Source: Liolophura sinensis (lineage: Eukaryota; Mollusca; Polyplacophora; Chitonida; Chitonidae). From it: a DNA stretch of 64,000 nt. Shown here piece by piece: positions 62,332-64,000 of this stretch (position 1 is its first letter; each line of letters starts with the position of its first letter). A program made the translations under genes and the position numbers. The notes under the pieces were generated by a model. The model saw only the letters and a program-made list of their open reading frames with translations, had not been told where the DNA came from and made no database searches. The stretch is taken from the NCBI RefSeq assembly GCF_032854445.1, contig NC_088302.1, positions 43,686,645 through 43,750,644 on the forward strand. The letters run 5' to 3'.

Positions 62332-62595
62332 CTGATTAGAAAATGCTTCCAGGTGGCGTTCCTTTGGCTGCGGGTTGAGGTGGGGAAAACACAACAGAAA
62401 CGGAGTTTGACAAAAGCTTGGGTTCCGCCCCGCAGTGGTCACTCGACTCCCAGCAAGATGTGGTGAACTGTAATAGAGGCCTTGAGCAACCACAACAACA
62501 ACAACTCTGTTCTCGGTCCAACTGGTTGTGGAAATAAAGCCTCTGATAGCCCGATTACTGCACATCCAAGTCTGATCACACAGTCTCAAGGCCAT
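62332..62595 (-). CDS. Distal E74 5' exon; coding status uncertain
   Basis: A clear donor AATCAG|GTAAGA ends a relatively GC-rich, CpG-containing segment, which suggests a first exon. A frame from ATG 62595 is open for 88 codons to the donor in phase 0, the phase the 42.5-kb exon accepts, so a direct splice would extend the N-terminus by 88 residues. The peptide (starting MALRLCDQTWMC, with a run of six Val) has no family match and does not look like an ETS-factor N-terminus, and its splice to the 47.5-kb exon would not be in frame. I favour 5' UTR with an incidental open frame. The transcription start is probably between 62.6 and 62.8 kb. Confidence 0.4.
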
Positions 62596-62722
62596 GGACT
62601 AGAAAACCGGGGGAGTTGACGCAGATTCGTCACTGACAAACACAAGCCTTCGTGGAAATCCTCGGGGCTTTCCCGGCAGTATTCCAGCCAAACATTATCA
62701 GTGGTCCGCCGCTCAACGCAAG

Positions 62723-62733
62723 CCACGCCCACC
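62723..62733 (-). promoter_or_regulatory. GC/GT-box (KLF/Sp-type) near the distal 5' exon
   Basis: CCACGCCCACC on the plus strand reads GGTGGGCGTGG on the E74 strand, about 130-390 bp upstream of the 62.3-62.6-kb exon. Single motif match only. Confidence 0.35.
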
Positions 62734-62918
62734 ACTCTAACATAACCGCCAATGTTCACGTCTAGCCAGTTCTTGTGATATACCAAAACAATTCGGATTT
62801 ATGTTTGTGTTTCAAAAGTGTATTGTACATTTTAAGGTCAATGAAGAAAAACTTTTTAAAAAATCACTTGCCTTGTTGACAGTATATTAATTAAAAATAA
62901 TTCCATAGGTGACCAGAT

Positions 62919-62990
62919 GGTTCTATGGTGTAATGGTTAGCACTCTGGACTCTGAATCCAGCGATCCGAGTTCAAATCTCGGTAGAACCT
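62919..62990 (+). tRNA. tRNA-Gln-CTG: tRNA-Gln (anticodon CTG)
   Basis: A 72-nt cloverleaf with no intron. Acceptor GGTTCTA pairs fully with TAGAACC, discriminator T. Anticodon stem CTGGA/TCCAG with loop CTCTGAA gives CTG. The T arm contains GAGTTCAAATCTC (B box) and the D arm GTGTAATGGTTAGC (A box). The sequence is nearly the same as animal tRNA-Gln-CTG genes, differing mainly by one compensated acceptor pair. A TTTT run follows at 62999. It lies between the divergent E74 distal exon and PGK. CCA is not encoded, as expected in eukaryotes. Confidence 0.97.
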
Positions 62991-62998
62991 AGTATTTC

Positions 62999-63002
62999 TT
63001 TT
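62999..63002 (+). terminator. Pol III T-run terminator for tRNA-Gln
   Basis: TTTT within AGTATTTCTTTTCTG, nine bases after the tRNA 3' end. Confidence 0.7.
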
Positions 63003-63654
63003 CTGTCTTTTTCCTCCCCGCCTTTTTTTTTCTTATAGTAGTTGGCCTGTTTTTTTACTTGACCATGCATCATCTAACATCATCCCTGTGTCTACAGCAA
63101 GACAAATTAAAAGAAACATTACTGAAGGTAACGTGAAAAGATGAAATCTCCAAAAAGTTAATGTCACAAAGTTGAAATAAAAAAATAACTTGAAAAATAA
63201 AAAAAGAAATGAAAATGTGGGTAAAAGCATGATTCTGAATAAAGTATAGAAAAGTGTAATTTATAAGAGTTGTGTAATAGAATTTTCATGGATGTCCACA
63301 GTTAACATCTGCGTGACAGGGTTAATTGCTAATTAGTGGATAATCAAACCAGACATTCATTAGTGCCTGGAATTAATAATGTAAAATAGTTCTACGATGG
63401 AGACAAATACGTATCTAAAAATAGAATATTGTACCCACTTGCTTGGCACAGCTAGTCTGAAAACAGGTCTACATGCACAATGCAAATGTTGTATTGTCTC
63501 CATCAGGCACCTTGTCTACCAAGGGAGACAATGCGATGGTCATGGATTATCCCCCTTACTCTACATTTCTGTTCCCGGCATAAGCACCCTCGGACTCAAT
63601 TGTCACCGTCGTAAAGGAAATAATCTGTCGTTGTGCGTCACTCCAACTTTCCAA
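63003..63654 (+). promoter_or_regulatory. Upstream flank / 5' UTR of PGK
   Basis: Between the tRNA and the PGK start. The last 250 bp are richer in GC than the AT-rich 63.1-63.4 kb part and probably hold the promoter and 5' UTR. No TATA box in a convincing position; the transcription start cannot be placed. Confidence 0.35.
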
Positions 63655-63716
63655 ATGGCACTCAACAAACTTGCAATCGATTCCGTGGACCTCTCAAACA
63701 AGCGAGTTCTAATCAG
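63655..63716 (+). CDS. PGK1: Phosphoglycerate kinase, first coding exon (partial gene)
   Basis: ATG at 63655 (context CCAAATGG) opens MALNKLAIDSVDLSNKRVLI plus AG of a split Arg, followed by the donor AG|GTACTT. This is the N-terminus of phosphoglycerate kinase, the cytosolic glycolytic enzyme that makes ATP from 1,3-bisphosphoglycerate and ADP. Animal PGKs start with a similar [20 protein letters not shown] segment, and the next residues, VDFNVP, hold substrate-binding Asp and Asn. The intron after this Arg is at about the position of intron 1 in vertebrate PGK1. The remaining exons (about 395 residues) lie beyond the window. Confidence 0.92.
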
Positions 63717-64000
63717 GTACTTGATGTTGACTATATTGTTGTTGTTGCACATGTACGACCTTGAAACTGAGACAGACGCCGTTGACATGAACTTGTTAAC
63801 TGTGTTGTAATAGGACAAGGTCATTCGATTCCTGCACTGTGGCTTGTCTTGCAGCAGAAAAACGTTTGAGCTTGTTGTGGATAAAATATATCCCCTTACC
63901 CTTCTTCGTGTGTGACCGAATAATGACGTAACACGCACAACATGTAGGCCTAATACTACACAATGCCGGTAGCAAAATACAGCGTAATTTTAATACAGGC
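63717..64000 (+). other. PGK intron 1 (start)
   Basis: Begins GTACTTGATG. No second exon is seen before the window ends. Confidence 0.75.

Larger units (their letters stand above)
1962..62595 (-). other. Eip74EF: E74/ELF-type ETS transcription factor gene (whole locus)
   Basis: Gene-level entry for a sequence-specific nuclear transcription factor. The winged-helix ETS domain of this family binds GGAA-core sites. The assignment comes from three conserved blocks found in order on the minus strand: PPSPADSGVSDLDS (residues typical of insect E74), an AAEALLSMDSP block (ELF1/2/4-like) and an E74/ELF-type ETS domain with [19 protein letters not shown] and GQRLVYQF. The tail after the ETS domain is only about 15 residues, as in Drosophila E74 and unlike the long vertebrate ELF1 tail. 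Common exons join without a phase conflict. Two or more 5' ends are predicted, giving about 586 or 413 residues. The insect gene is ecdysone-induced with two promoters; hormone control here is unknown. Exon-intron structure is inferred by eye, and further small exons may be missed. Confidence 0.9.

Noticed and set aside
63397-63810. 137-codon frame taken as one continuous PGK start
   Set aside because: Only 63655-63716 matches PGK; upstream residues are unlike PGK and a donor follows the Arg codon, after which the frame is intronic.

Overview
This is animal nuclear DNA, most likely from a protostome and probably a mollusc or other lophotrochozoan. It is AT-rich, has long introns and GT-AG splice sites, and is scattered with tRNA-derived SINEs, small TIR elements, minisatellites and very frequent ACATGTA palindromes. 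The protostome call rests on the main gene: its ETS domain is followed by only a short tail ending in EIDC-x-x, as in insect E74, and not by the long C-terminus of vertebrate ELF1/2/4. Species cannot be read from the window.

Nearly the whole window (about 62.6 kb down to 1.96 kb, minus strand) is one gene: an ETS-family transcription factor of the E74/ELF group. I assembled it by hand from splice sites, reading phase and family motifs. The common 3' exons, 5' to 3' along the transcript, are 27934-27872, 20663-20388, 15200-15069, 9101-9021, 8387-8256, 3985-3857, 3314-3255, 2906-2714 and 2070-1962 (stop TAG). All junctions up to the exon that carries most of the ETS domain are phase 1, and the phases close exactly. 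Upstream there are alternative 5' ends. A 5' exon near 62.3-62.6 kb, a small exon at 47562-47442 (start ATG at 47531) and a 496-nt exon at 42481-41986 would give a long form of about 586 residues. A separate first exon at 37946-37880, in a CpG-rich promoter-like patch, would give a short form of about 413 residues. This mirrors the E74A/E74B promoter layout of Drosophila Eip74EF.

At the right edge are a complete tRNA-Gln(CTG) (62919-62990, plus) and the first coding exon of phosphoglycerate kinase (63655-63716, plus), which runs out of the window. PGK and the distal E74 5' exon are divergently arranged with the tRNA between them.

The rest is intronic or intergenic. It holds two SINE families, at least three related small TIR element families ending near TACCCTAATTCTTC, a 2-kb 21-bp minisatellite at 57.3-59.3 kb, a 34/67-bp satellite-like array at 23.2-24.1 kb, shorter tandem arrays at 1.0, 5.4, 9.4, 15.6, 24.7 and 41.0 kb, and simple repeats. 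No bacterial, viral, CRISPR or clearly novel multi-gene system is visible. The most interesting content is the E74 gene: its alternative N-termini, a 63-nt micro-exon, and a regulatory exon with SUMO and CtBP-type motifs.
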